A stretch of DNA of 64,000 nt, from the NCBI RefSeq assembly GCF_000471905.2, contig NW_006498549.1:1658714-1722713 (forward strand). Reading direction: 5' to 3'. The DNA comes from Amborella trichopoda. Taxonomy: Eukaryota; Streptophyta; Magnoliopsida; Amborellales; Amborellaceae. Positions within the stretch are counted from its first letter, which is position 1, and every line of letters begins with the position of its first letter. Shown here piece by piece: positions 1 to 11,060 of this stretch. A program made the translations under genes and the position numbers. The notes beneath the pieces are model-generated. The model made no database searches, was not told the DNA's origin, and worked only from the letters and a program-made list of their open reading frames with translations.

Positions 1-543
1 ATTCTATATAAACTAGCTATGGGGGCTCATTCTCTACACACTTGATACCTCAATCTCTGTTGCTCTAAACCTAAGGGGTGGCATGCCCCTATCTAATCTC
101 TCTCTCTCTAAATTAATGTTTAGGAAGAACAAGAAATCCTAAGGGGTGGCACGCCCAAGCCACAATACCCTAGCCTTCTAGTTTTGCTACATGCTCATGT
201 GTTGAGCCTTGGTCTAATTTAATCCCATGTCTTGCTCTTCGCTAGTTTTGCTTAGGTTGTTCAAGTTGACCTAGATCCCGTGCGCCATTGGTTGAGGAGA
301 CTTGGAATGGGCTGTGCTAAGTTCTTGGGGGTAACTTGAGGCAAGGTATGTGGTAATTTCTTGATTTATGCTCTTTTGATTTAATTGCATCTTTTATGTA
401 ATTTTCTGATTTATATCATGAATGTAATTTTGTTTTAACCGTAAGCAAATGGGAGTCCTTGACATTTTATTTGATTTATATATTGTACTTGGGCAATTGT
501 GAGTGATTTGGGTTGATTTGTCGATCACATAGTCCATCTTTCA
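1..543 (+). mobile_element. 5' LTR (3' portion) of copia element 1
   Basis: This is the downstream part of a long terminal repeat; its start lies outside the window. It ends in ...TTTCA directly before a primer-binding site that resembles the tRNA-Met complement, which fixes the 3' edge. It contains a TATA box near the window start and a leader with CT runs and the phrase GGGGTGGCATGCCCC. The related solo LTR at 37147-39121 has a similar leader and also ends in TTTCA, so the full LTR was probably close to 2 kb. Confidence 0.75.
5..12 (+). promoter_or_regulatory. TATA box of the copia 1 LTR
   Basis: TATATAAA lies upstream of a CT-rich leader, as expected for the U3/R boundary of a plant LTR. 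The related solo LTR has CTATAAAAG in the same relative place. Confidence 0.5.
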
Positions 544-544
544 T

Positions 545-554
545 TGGTATCAGA
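545..554 (+). other. Primer-binding site of copia element 1
   Basis: TGGTATCAGA follows the LTR 3' edge after one base. TGGTATCAGAGC is the usual copia primer-binding site, complementary to the 3' end of initiator tRNA-Met; the copy here has drifted after the tenth base. Confidence 0.7.
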
Positions 555-621
555 TCTAAGACTTCTTGTTGCCATTTTTATTTTTATTTTATTTATCTGG
601 CTGTAATTTTATTCAAGAGTC

Positions 622-1460
622 ATGGCTGCAAGGAGTTTTATGGCCAAACTTCTGAAATTAGAAAGATTTGATTTGATGAACTACACGTCTTGGAAGCATA
701 AAGTGGGATATGTCCTTTACAAGGAAAACTCCACGATATATTTACCAAAGACCCTCTACCGTTTCCAAGAGGAGATGCTTATGAAAGGCAACACGTAAGA
801 GATGAATATCCAAATATGTACTGCTTGTTTCGATGCATGATTCCTATACATCGGAATACGAGAACTTAAAGATTGCGAAAGCAATACAAGAGATGCTAGA
901 GAAGGAATTTGCTGATCCTTTTTTAATCAAGCAAACCTTTGCATTGAAGAAGTATCATGATCTGATAATGGTGGAAGGAGCTATGATTGCCAAGCACATG
1001 CACATGTTTCGGGCTCTAATACGTGAGCTTGAAGCCATCAACATGAAGCCCCTCGAATCAATGCAAGTTTGCCATCTTTTGAACACTCCTAATAACACTT
1101 TCCCAACTTTTTTGGGAGGTGTTTGTATCATCTCTCTTTGCCCGAGAGAGTGCTCCCAAGTTAGAGGAGCTTATGATCCTCCTTAAGGCCGAGGAAGAGA
1201 GTAAAAGTACGGGTGATGCACCCACACGCCATGATGCATTGCATGTGGCTAACTTTAAGCCTAATGCGCATTGTATTAAGAAAAAGGGTATGGGCAAAAG
1301 AAATTGCGGTCACACCAATAAGAAAGTTAAAAATAATAAAAGGGGTGAGTGGGAGCCAAAAAATAGAGAGCCTAGAGATAAAAGAGTGTTATAAATGCGG
1401 TAAGGTGGGTCACATAGCTAGATTTTGTAGAGAGAAAAAGAACATTGCCGGGGGGAATAG
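622..1460 (+). pseudogene. Copia element 1 gag remnant
   Basis: A reading frame can be followed from ATG 622 through a copia Gag N-terminal region (LERFDLMNYTSWK near the start) to a CCHC zinc knuckle, CYKCGKVGHIARFC, at about 1390-1431. Stops at about 796 and 835 and several frame changes break it, so no full Gag can be made. The knuckle is basic on both sides, as usual for nucleocapsid. The same Gag subfamily is seen on the - strand at 19.3-20.2 kb. Confidence 0.85.
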
Positions 1461-2000
1461 AGAGCATGCTTGTGTGGTGTTTGAATCTATCCTAGCTGAT
1501 CCCAAGGGTGCTACTTGGTATTTTGACTCCGGTACTACAACCCATGTGTCAAACTCTAAAGAAGGATACCTCATATTCCAACTCGTAGACTCTTGGTGAA
1601 CAATTCATGTACATGGGAGGAAATTAAAAGACTGAGATGTTAGGCTTTGGGGATTATGTTATAAATTTGAAAAATGGAGTAATGGTCTTAAAGCAAACGC
1701 TTTATGCTCCTGAGATGAGGAAGTGTTTGGTTTCGTTTCCAAATTTGGCTAAGGCCGTCTATATCACAATTTTTGCAGTTGATAAGGTGACAGTTAAGAC
1801 TCGTGGGGAAGTTGTTATGATTGACTTGCTTAAGAATGGTTTATTTGAAATTGAACTAAAGAATCAAATTGCTTATGTCTCGTCCTATGAATGTGAGAAT
1901 GATGCTTACTTATGACATATGAGATTAGGGCATATAAACCATGAGAGAATGAGGAGTTTAAAGAAAGATAGGCTATTAAAAAATTATAAAGGGGACTTAT
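1461..2000 (+). pseudogene. Copia element 1 protease and GAG-pre-integrase part of pol
   Basis: The retropepsin active-site region reads WYFDSGTTTHVS at about 1516-1551, where copia elements usually have DSGAT/S. A GAG-pre-integrase domain follows, with the end of an HMRLGHINHERM-type motif near 1915-1955. There is a stop at about 1597 and another at 1913. The frame is then cut at position 2000 by the foldback element and resumes in phase after 4217. Confidence 0.8.
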
Positions 2001-4217
2001 GTCACACTCCAAGTAAAATAATACTATCATTCTCGAAGTGTGATAGTCTATTCTTAATGTATAAATAGAACATACTCGGAATTTCTACTATATATTGCAC
2101 ATAACTGATTTTCGGGTTAGGAATTTTCAAACTTGTACAAAGTCTACTCACAACTTATAATAACATGAAAGTCTATATATATACAATTTTGATAAAACAA
2201 AAGTTATAAAGGCGAATTTAGCCGTGACTACAAACTTCTCCAAAGCTATTTTTGTTGTACATTCGAACAATAAGGCTACAATTATTCTGAAAAGAATTCA
2301 CAATAGTTTGATGAGTTTGGCTACTCAGTAAGTGACCATCATAAGCCTTAAAAATCATGGTTGGAAAAATGTAGATATTTATTAAGGAATGCATATTGGA
2401 ACAATATGAGGAAGAATATATATGGAGAACTATTTATAGTCTTTAACAGAAATACACAGTTTAACATAATATAAAAGATTTCACAAATACCCTTCCGACG
2501 TCCAAGTAGGTCATTTATATCCAATCAACGTCTTGGATGGGTCCACATTATCCTTATTGACGTATCGGGTAGGTCCACTCATATCTCACCGGCATACCGG
2601 ATGAGTCCACATATTCCCTATCGGTACACCAGGTAGGTCCACTCATATCTCATCGGCATTCCGGAGAGTCTATGTAATCCCTACCGGCGTATCGGGTAGG
2701 TTCACTTATAACTCACTGGCGTACTGGATGAGTCTATATAATCCTTATTGGTGTACCAGGTAGGTTCATCATATCTCACCGGTGTACTGGATGACTATAT
2801 AATCACTACTGGCTTATCGGGTAGGTCCACTTGTATACTTAAAGTATTTCTGAAACTCTTTATCACTAATCATCAGGAAACAACAATATCGTATATTCAA
2901 AATATCTTTAAAATCATTAGCATGAATTCGCATGAAGCAATTTTTAGCAAACACTTTCATTGATATTTTTATAAATAACCAGTCAAATACTTTGGGCTCA
3001 ATAGTTTCATAAAGGTAACAGTTATGAGAGACATTCTTAAAAATTGTAATCCAACATGGTAAGTGGTCTATTGACAATAAAAGAATTGTATTGAAATCAA
3101 GAGTTAAATACTAAATTTTTAACTATCTAAAATCCTTAACTATAGACAGAAATATTACAATTTTATTAAATGCAGAAATACCAATTTGAAAGTATCATGT
3201 TACAAGAAAATAATGTCACTTACTCATAAAACTTATAGACCCAACACTTCACTTTGAGATAGATGCGTTGCTACCGTTGTAAGAGTGAGACCAGGGTCAA
3301 TGGCGTTTAGCTAGAGCTTTTGTATGAAGAAATTGAACAAATGAGTTTTATATATGGAGAGAGGGAGCATGAAGAGAGAGAATGGATGTTATGAGAATTC
3401 ATTATAAGAGAGAGAAATATTATAAGAGAGAAGAAAGGATTATGAGAGAAAAAGAAATATCATCACTATGATGGGAGCGTAATGAGAGAGAAGGAATCAT
3501 TATGAGATTGTTATGAGAGAGAGAAAGAGAACTAAGAGATATAGACTCATCCAGACACCGGTGAGATATGAGTGGACCTACCTGGTATGCCGGTAGGGAT
3601 TATGTGAACTCATCCGGTACGTCGGTGAGATATGAGTGGACTTATCTGGTACGCCGGTGGGGATTATGTGGACCCATCAAGGACGTTGGTGGGATATATA
3701 GGTGACCTACTTGGGACACCGATAGGTTATTTGTGAAATCTTTGGATTATGTTAAATTGTGTATTTTTGTTAAAGAATTTGAACAGTTCTCCATATATGC
3801 TCTTTCTCATATTGTTCCAATATGCATTCCTTAGAAAATAACTATATTTTTTCAATTAGGATTTTTGAGGATTATGATGGTCACTTACTGAGTAGCTAAA
3901 CTCATCAAACTATTGTGAATTCTTTTCAGAATAATTGCAGCCTTATTGTTTGAATGTACAACAAGAGTAGCTTTGGAGAAGTTTGTAGTCACGGCTAAAT
4001 TTGCCTTTGTAACTTTTGTTTTATCAAAATTGTATATATATAGACCTTCATGTTATTATAAGCTGTGAGTAGACTTTGTACAAATTTGAAAATTCCGGAA
4101 TGAAAAATCAGTTATGTGCAATATATATAATAGAAATTTCAGATTTGTTCTATTTATACATTAAGAATAGACTGTCACACTTCAGGAATGTTAGTATTGT
4201 AATACTTGAGGTATGAC
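2001..4217. mobile_element. Foldback-type DNA element with long, repeat-bearing arms
   Basis: Two long inverted arms (about 2001-2830 and 3541-4217) flank a non-repeated middle of about 0.7 kb rich in GAGAGA. The ends begin GTCACACTCC and, on the other strand, GTCATACCTC. Each arm carries degenerate 62-64 bp tandem units with CTCACCGGCATACCGGATGAG-like cores: four or more in the left arm, about three inverted ones in the right. The flanks show GACTTAT and AACTTAT, a 7-bp near-duplication. No transposase is visible, so it would need outside help to move. Mutator-like or foldback affiliation is inferred from arm length and target size. Confidence 0.8.
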
Positions 4218-5224
4218 AACTTATCTAGAGTATGCAAATCCTGTGTGCAAGGAAAATTGGCAAGGAAACTTGCTACGAAAGCTCAAATAGCCTCTGATAT
4301 TCTTGAAGTCATCCACAGTGATATATGCGGTCCCATGAATGTGGCCACATGAAATATTTTGTCACTTTCATAGGTGACCACTCATTTTATGGCGACATTT
4401 ATTTGCTACCTTCCAAGTCTGAAGTCCTAGATAATTTTAAAGATTATAAAGCCAAGGTAGAGAACCAAACCAACGATACGGGTGGCGAGTATTCCTCACA
4501 ACTCTTTAAAGAAGTGTGTGTTGAGTATGACATAATCTCTAAATTTAGCATGTCCTATACACTACAACAAAATGGTATAGCCAGAGACAAAATAAGACCT
4601 TGGTAGAGATGGTGCGAAGTATGATGGGGCACATAAAGCTTTCACTATCATTCTGGGGAGAAGCAAGTTTTGGCGGTGTGGTTTATCCTCAACTGCTCTC
4701 CTACTAAGGCAGCCCCGCTTACTCCATATGAATTATTCATTGGTCATTGTCTGCCCCTTGACCATTTAAAGATGTGGGGATGCTCTGCCATTGTTCTCAT
4801 CCCATAACCAAGCTTGATCCCAAAACTGTCAAGTGCATCTTTAGAGGAATTAGACCATCGTAAGGGCTATCGTTTCTTCAACCTAGAGAATAGGGCAGTC
4901 CTAGAGAGTAAGGATGCTCACTTCTTCGAGGATGCGTTTCTCGAAGCAAGATGCAGTAACAAGAAGGTCGATCTCTTTGAGATGACTAGTGATAGGGTTG
5001 AGACTCAAGACGCTGAACAACAAACCCTTAGGAGAAGCAACCGAATCACTGGACCACTTGAGTTCTTCACTTACCTGGAGAAACATTGCGAGAGAATTGG
5101 TGATGAATCTGATAATGAGCCTGCAACCTATAAAGAAGCCTTATCCAGTCTTGAAAGAAACCAATGGGATAAAGACATGAGTGAAGAATACCACTTCATT
5201 ATTCAAAATGGAATTGGGAATTAG
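4218..5224 (+). pseudogene. Copia element 1 integrase remnant
   Basis: After the foldback element the pol frame resumes with the CxxC part of the zinc-binding domain, followed by the IHSDICGP motif at about 4312-4336. The catalytic core is recognisable in pieces: YFVTFIGDHS, then DTGGEYSS, then a decayed copy of the usual PYTPQQNG motif (SYTLQQNG, about 4555-4575). A stop near 4350, frame changes around 4350, 4465 and 4600, and a missing stretch after VENQ disable it. The C-terminal part (about 4814-5224) ends in the acidic linker that precedes reverse transcriptase. Confidence 0.82.
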
Positions 5225-6680
5225 TGCGTCTACCTCGTGACCGAAAACCTATAGGATGCTAGTGGGTGTTCAAAAAAAATTAAACTCTGAGGAAAACTTA
5301 AAAAATACAAAGCTAGATTTGTAGCCAAAGGGTTCACCCAAAAAGAAGGGGTAGACTACAATGAACCTTTTCTTTAGTTTCTAAATTCCCGTCCATTTTA
5401 GGATCTTGATAGCCATAGTAGCCCACTTTGACTTTGAGCTCCACTAAATGGATGTAAAAACAACCTTTCTAAATGGGGAGCTTGAAGAAGAAATTTACAT
5501 GAAACAACTTGAGGGCTTCATAGAAAAAGGAAAAGAGGACTTGGTTTGTTGGCTTAGAAAATCCCTTTATGGCCTTAAGCAAACTCCGCGATAGTGGTAC
5601 ATAAAAATCCAAGAGATCTTTTCTAAAGCATGTTTTATCTCTAGTCAAGAGGATTACTTCATTTATTCCAAGGCAAGTGGGAGTGATGTGATCTTTATCT
5701 CATTGTATATGGTTGATGTGTTGATTGTTAGTAGCTCGATGGCTTTAGTAAAGTAGACTTAGGATTTCCTTTCACAACACTTCGATATGAAAGACTTAGG
5801 GGAAGGATCATATGTGTTAGGCATAAAGATAACAAGAAACATGCAAAGTAAAACCATTTAACTTTCACAAGCAGGGGTGTTAGAAAAATTTGAAATGGAC
5901 AAATGTAGGCCATGTAGGCCCATATCTAACCATATAGACAAAAGACCAAGTTAAGCCTGCAAATGTGCCTGAGTGATAAGGATGAGGTTGGGAGAAAACC
6001 ATGGAGAGAGTGCCGTGCCCTAATGCAGCGCAATGAGGTCACTCATGTACGTCATGTCAAGTACAAGGTTGGACTTGTCATTTTCCATGTGTGTTATTAG
6101 CCATTTCCAATGCAATCCTGGATTGGAGCATTGGTAAGGGGTTAAGGAAGTACTTACATATTTGAGAGGGGTCGCGGATTATGTCTTCACATATGGAGGC
6201 AGGTCGGACATAGTCATACAGGGGTACTCAGATGTTGATTATCAAGGAGACTCTGATGACATGAAATCGACATCTGTTTATATCTTCATGCTAGGTAGTG
6301 GGGCAATTTCTTGGAAGTCCAAGAAGCAGGACGTCATAGCCCTATCAACCATGGAATACGAATGAGTGGCATGTTGTTTGGCAGCTAAGGAGGCTGTATA
6401 GATGAAGAAGTTTCTCAATCTGCTCATGTTCGAGCTTATGAGTTCGTGTGTGAGAATCTTCTGCAACAACCAATCTGCAATCCATGTAACTTAAGCGCCA
6501 CAATTTCACAAGAAATCAAAGCACACTATTGCCACTTCACGGACTTGGTGATATAGTGGTCGCATATGTTCCCACAAAGGCCATGCTTGGAGACCCTTTG
6601 ACCCAGGGTTTGGTGGCGAATGTGTTTGCCAAACATGTACCTGGGATGGGGCTCAGAGAAAGTGAGGAAGAGAGATTGTA
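5225..6680 (+). pseudogene. Copia element 1 reverse transcriptase and RNase H remnant
   Basis: The copia reverse transcriptase is visible as KYKARFVAKGFTQKEGVDY (about 5300-5355), then a QMDVKTAFLNGE-like stretch with a stop, then a decayed SLYGLKQ motif. The YVDD active site has changed to YMVD (about 5704-5715). RNase H follows with SDVDYQGDSDDMKSTSVY and SWKSKKQDVIALSTMEYE (6228-6362), then a stop at 6363. Many stops and frameshifts make this nonfunctional. The related element at 25.5-26.9 kb is better preserved in the same region. Confidence 0.85.
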
Positions 6681-6690
6681 AGGCCTTCAA

Positions 6691-6705
6691 AGGCCAAGTG
6701 GGAGA
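6691..6705 (+). other. Polypurine tract of copia element 1
   Basis: AGGCCAAGTGGGAGA ends immediately before the TGTTGG start of the 3' LTR. The identical 15-mer precedes the 3' LTR of the copia element at 26892-26906. Confidence 0.75.
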
Positions 6706-6972
6706 TGTTGGGGTTATATGGCCATTTACAGGCCTTATGAGAGCATGTCTAAAAACACTATAGTGAAATGTTGGTTGTAGTGGGAGGGTGGTCCACTTTA
6801 GACTATGAGGCCTTGCTAGTGCCAAGACTCATTTGAGCTTTGATTGGTTATGGCTCAAAGGTGATGATTCAAATCCATAGTCTTGGGCATTGTGTGAGCA
6901 CACATCGATAAAAGTTTCGATGTGGGGTGATCCCTTAATGAGGTTGGAGTTGTGCCCAAGATTGAGTGAACT
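6706..6972 (+). mobile_element. 3' LTR of copia element 1, truncated
   Basis: It starts TGTTGGGGTTATATGGCC right after the polypurine tract and matches the start of the - strand LTR at 22173. Only about 270 bp remain; similarity is lost near 6972, where A/T-rich sequence with three GATATT-type repeats begins and leads into a gypsy fragment. Confidence 0.65.
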
Positions 6973-7084
6973 AGATATTTAAAATCATATCATCTTTGAT
7001 ATTAACAATGATGACTCTTTGAGTGAATTAGATATTGAAATTCAAAATAAGATCATATTTGATATTTGCGATGGTATTGACTCT

Positions 7085-7300
7085 CCGTGTTAACTATGGA
7101 AGAATCAGATCATCTTTGATATTTACAATGGATATCCCAGGGTTATACTCGTACACCATATCAAACTCGGCAAGTCTTGCCAGTGTGCCTTCTTGGGAGT
7201 CAGTTTCTTCTAAGTCAAGAACTGGTTGCCACGTTATCCATCTTCGCCACAAAACTGACCCTAGCAAATAGTGTCTCCATGCCCTTAGACAATGCACTAT
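7085..7300 (-). pseudogene. Ty3/gypsy RNase H fragment
   Basis: On the - strand, pieces in different frames read HCLRAWRHYLLGS, DNVATS, LTPKKAHWQDL and LAEFDMVYEYNPG. Together these are the end of the gypsy RT/RNase H domain, where the RWQ..LAEFD..LEY.PG signature precedes the chromo- or integrase-linker part. The frame breaks at least twice. No LTR, protease or integrase belonging to it is seen nearby, so it is an isolated relic. Confidence 0.75.
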
Positions 7301-7329
7301 CGCGAAGGCTATTTCTTAAGTAAAGGCGA

Positions 7330-7481
7330 ACATCTCATGCTACCTATACTTTATCTAAAGGGCGAACAACTCATTCTTCTTTCATTATTTTGGTATTGCA
7401 TATGGACATCTCATGCTACCTATACTTTATCTAAAGGGCGAACAACTCATTCTTCTTTCATTATTTTGGTATTGCATATGG
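7330..7481. repeat. 76-bp tandem duplication
   Basis: Two adjacent, virtually identical 76-bp copies (7330-7405 and 7406-7481) begin ACATCTCATGCTACC and end TTGCATATGG. The high identity points to a recent local duplication. Confidence 0.9.
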
Positions 7482-8455
7482 GCTTCCCTATAGTCAATGC
7501 GGCAGAAAAACGCCCTCGCCAAAGTCAATAAAGTAATATATCTTTGGGGGGCTTTTTGAAACCCCACAACCTAATCTGTGGCTTCTAGAGAGATGAACCC
7601 TCCCTAAAAACCTTAAAATATGGGATTTATTGATCTTTCGATAAATTTTTGATTTTTGTGATTCTTTTGAAATCAAAGGCATTACTTTGTGCTTGTTTTT
7701 AGAGCTTCTAGTGGTCGATTTTTGGGACTTTTGGCGACCCAATAGACGAGATTTGGGCCGACGTCTTTTTGATATTTTTTAGAGCATTATCATATTTGAA
7801 TAAAGGTTTTGATTTTTTTGTTAATGTATTTTGTTGTGAATCATTTGGTTTTTTCTTTTACTTTTTTTTTTTCCTTTTATGATATATTTACATGTTTATA
7901 GTTGAAAGATTGAATTTTTTGTGATTAATTGGTTATTTCCTCATTTGGACGATGAAATCTGGTCTATATCAAATTATTTTTTGAATAATTGATTCTTTTG
8001 TTATAGATGTGTGATGTTTTGATGTTCGACATGTTTTGTTTTACCTTTTTTGATAAATTAATAATTTTGTTTTATCATTATTATGTGAAGTTATATATGA
8101 TTATTATTTTTTGTTTGATATCATATACTCATTGTTTCACATTGGGATTTTTATTTCATATTATTTGTTTTTTTTTTTTGTTTCATATTGTTTATGATTA
8201 TATGCATATGAGTTTATTTTACATCTCATTGTAAATTTCTTTTTTAATGTTGTTGACTACTTGCATTTTTTTTATATCTTTATTTAAAACTAAAATATTG
8301 TTCTTATGTTTTTTCTTAATAGTTAATACTTTAATCTTGTGTATTTTACAGGTTTGTCCTTGATTAGGTGATTCTAATTCACATTGAAGGATTCAGGCTT
8401 GGGTCAAGATGGTAGTAGCTGGGTTTCCAGAGCACTTTATTGTGTTTCTGTGACA
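7482..8455. other. Stretch without a gene, 5' of the hAT transposase
   Basis: No coding sequence is recognised. It is T-rich, especially from 7770 on, with long T runs at about 7860-7872 and 8170-8180. It may hold the 5' subterminal region or an untranslated leader of the hAT element, but no convincing terminal inverted repeat was found by eye. Confidence 0.5.
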
Positions 8456-11060
8456 ATGACTTCGAGTGGATCAAGCAGGCCAGGTGATCTTGGTTGGAAG
8501 TATGGATCTTATCCAAATCCGCTTGACAAGAATAGGGTAGAGTGCAAATTTTGTAAAAAATCATCTACTGTTGGCATCATCAAATTGAAAAACCTTTGGC
8601 TAGCATTAGAGGGGATGTGGCCCTATGCACTCTAGTGCCAGCTGATTCTAGGAGAGAGATGATAGAGCACTTGGAGGCGGTGAAAAGCAAGAGAGAGGAG
8701 GTGAGAAAAAGCCATTATGTTTTAAAGAGTGTAGACATTTTTGGCGTTCAAGGAGAGGAAGAAGGCGTTTATACTGAGGTTGGATCTTCTAGTAGGCCGA
8801 AAAGAAGAGGTCATATGTATGCGTTCTTCCTTCGCCCTGAGCTTGAGATTCTTCCACAAGAAAAGGGTCAAACAAGTTTAAAGACCTATTTTAAAAAAGA
8901 AGATAGAGATAAGGTGGCCCAATATGTGGCCAGGTGGTTCTTCCAAGCTGGCATTTCTTTTAATGCTGCTAACTTGAGTAGCTTCCAGATTATGTTGGAA
9001 GCAGTTAGCCAGTTTGGGCTAGGTTTTAAGGCTCCATCTGCTTATGAGCTTAAAGGGTCATTACTTAATAACGAAGTGGAGCTAACGAATAACTATTTGA
9101 GGACCCACTGGGATGTGTGAGGTGTATATGGTTGCACAGTCATAATTGATAGTTGGAGTGATAAGAGGAGCATAAGCATTATAAATTTGATGGTGAATTG
9201 TCCATTAAGGATAATGTTCTTGAGGTTTATTGATGCTTCTGACAAGTCCTTTGATGCAAAATTCATTTTTAATTTGGTGGACCAATGCCTAAAGGAGATA
9301 GGGGACGAGCAAGTGGTCCAAGTAGTGATTGATATGTTCCTAGCTAATTTTGACGGCCGTTAGGTTATTGATAGGTCGCTTATTTTGTGGTCCCCTTGTG
9401 TAACATACTGCATAGACCTTATTCTTGAGGCCATTGGTAAGAAGAAAACATTCAAGACAACCATCCAAAAGGTGAAGAATGTCAAAGTTTATTTATACAG
9501 TCACACTCAGGTAATAACCTAATTTATAGTATACAGTACTATGTTTATGTTATTATGCTTCTTTAGTTCTTTGTTATGTATTTTGAGTCTTTTTAATGCA
9601 TTGAGTTGTTGAGGGTAATTTACTTGGGAAATTTTGTGTTGGTCAGGTCTTAGCCATGATGAAGAAATTTACCAATGACAGAGACTTGGTGAGGCCTGGG
9701 GTGACTAGATTTGCCACCTCCTACTTACCCTTGTAATCTTTATATGAGCAGACGAAAAAGTTGAGGTCCATGTTTGTATCTGAGGATTGGACCAAGTTCA
9801 AGTGGTCTAGGTACGTTGTTGAAAAAGTTGTTATGGATATTGTTATGGACTCCAGATATTGGAACAAGGTCCAATATGCCTTGTACGACTTTTGCCCTTT
9901 GGTAAAGGTTCTCAAGATGGTTGATGCTGAGTAGAAACCAGCTATGGGGTATATCTATAAAGCGATGTAGGATGCAAAGGAAGAAATCAACAAAATTTTT
10001 GGGCATGATGAAAAGAAGTATGAGGATTGTTTGAAGATTATTTGAAGATAAATGAAACTACCAGCTTGAGAGGCCCCTACACTCAGCAGGATACTGCATT
10101 AACCTTCCTCACTTCTACACATATCTTGAGTTACATAGCAGGCCTGAGTTCATGGATGCATTCAACCTATGCAATTTAAAGCCCAACCTTTATCCTGAAG
10201 TGAAGGATAAGGTAATGATGGAGCTAGATTTGTATAGGCTCGCTACTGGGTTTGTTAAGGATGTGGCAGTCAGGCAGTGGTCTAAGATCCTTTTTGGTAA
10301 GTTTAAAACTTCTTCAATTTTATTATGTGATTTGAGTATTTAATTTCAATTACCGAGATACCTAATTTACTAAATTACTACATTCACATTTGTATGAAAT
10401 AGGTCCATGGGGGAAGCACCCCTCATTTGCGGTAGATGGCCATGAAAATACTTAATTTGACTTGCAACTCGTCTGGATGTGAGCGGAACTTCGACGCCTT
10501 TAAAATGATAATATTACTTATTTATTTAATACTTAATAGTTAATTTAGTATGTATTTAGTTAATAGTTATTGACATAGTTACATGGTAAGTTAGTAACTG
10601 AGTGAGCTTTTTCTCCATTAGGTGCATACAACGAAGAGGAACAGACTAGAGCATAAGTGATTGAACGACCTAGTCTTTGTTCAGTATGATCAGAAGTTGC
10701 AAGAGCGCCATTGATAGCAGGAGCACAATGAAAGGGAAGCTATTGAAGCTGTTGATATTGATGACACGTGAGTGGCTAGTTTATGCCGGTGATGATGAGG
10801 TATTCCCTGGAGAAGGCTTGACCTGAGGCCAGGTTTGTGAGGCTGTTCGGATGGCAATGCCCCTTGTGCGTACTACTTGGGCTCAATCTCAAAGCCAAAG
10901 GAAGGGGAAGGAGAGGGCCAAGCAAGGGAAGGCAATGGCGAAGAAGAGGAAGAGGGTAATGAGATCAAGAGAGGAGGATGAACAAGAAGAAGCATATTCG
11001 GAGGAGATGAGGGATGACACTCAATATGTTGAGGAGGGCCTCTGATGATGATGACATGGC
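8456..11060 (+). pseudogene. hAT-family transposase gene, broken
   Basis: ATG 8456 opens a BED-type zinc finger: WKYGSYPNPLDKN followed by VECKFCKK (CxxC), with the histidine half damaged by a frameshift near 8600. Next comes a DUF659-like RNase H-fold region (about 8860-9500) with LRTHWDV, a stop, then IIDSWSD and VVIDMFLANFDG. A conserved segment FMDAFNLCNLKPNLYP lies at about 10152-10200, and the C-terminal hAT dimerisation region (GEAPLI..., then HTTKRNRLEH) at 10403-10700. Likely GT-AG introns are 9511-9646, 10297-10402 and about 10504-10620. The tail is acidic and basic (about 10850-11043). Stops near 9118, 9361, 9735 and 9932 rule out a working protein. Such transposases cut and paste hAT elements in the nucleus. 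Confidence 0.82.
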
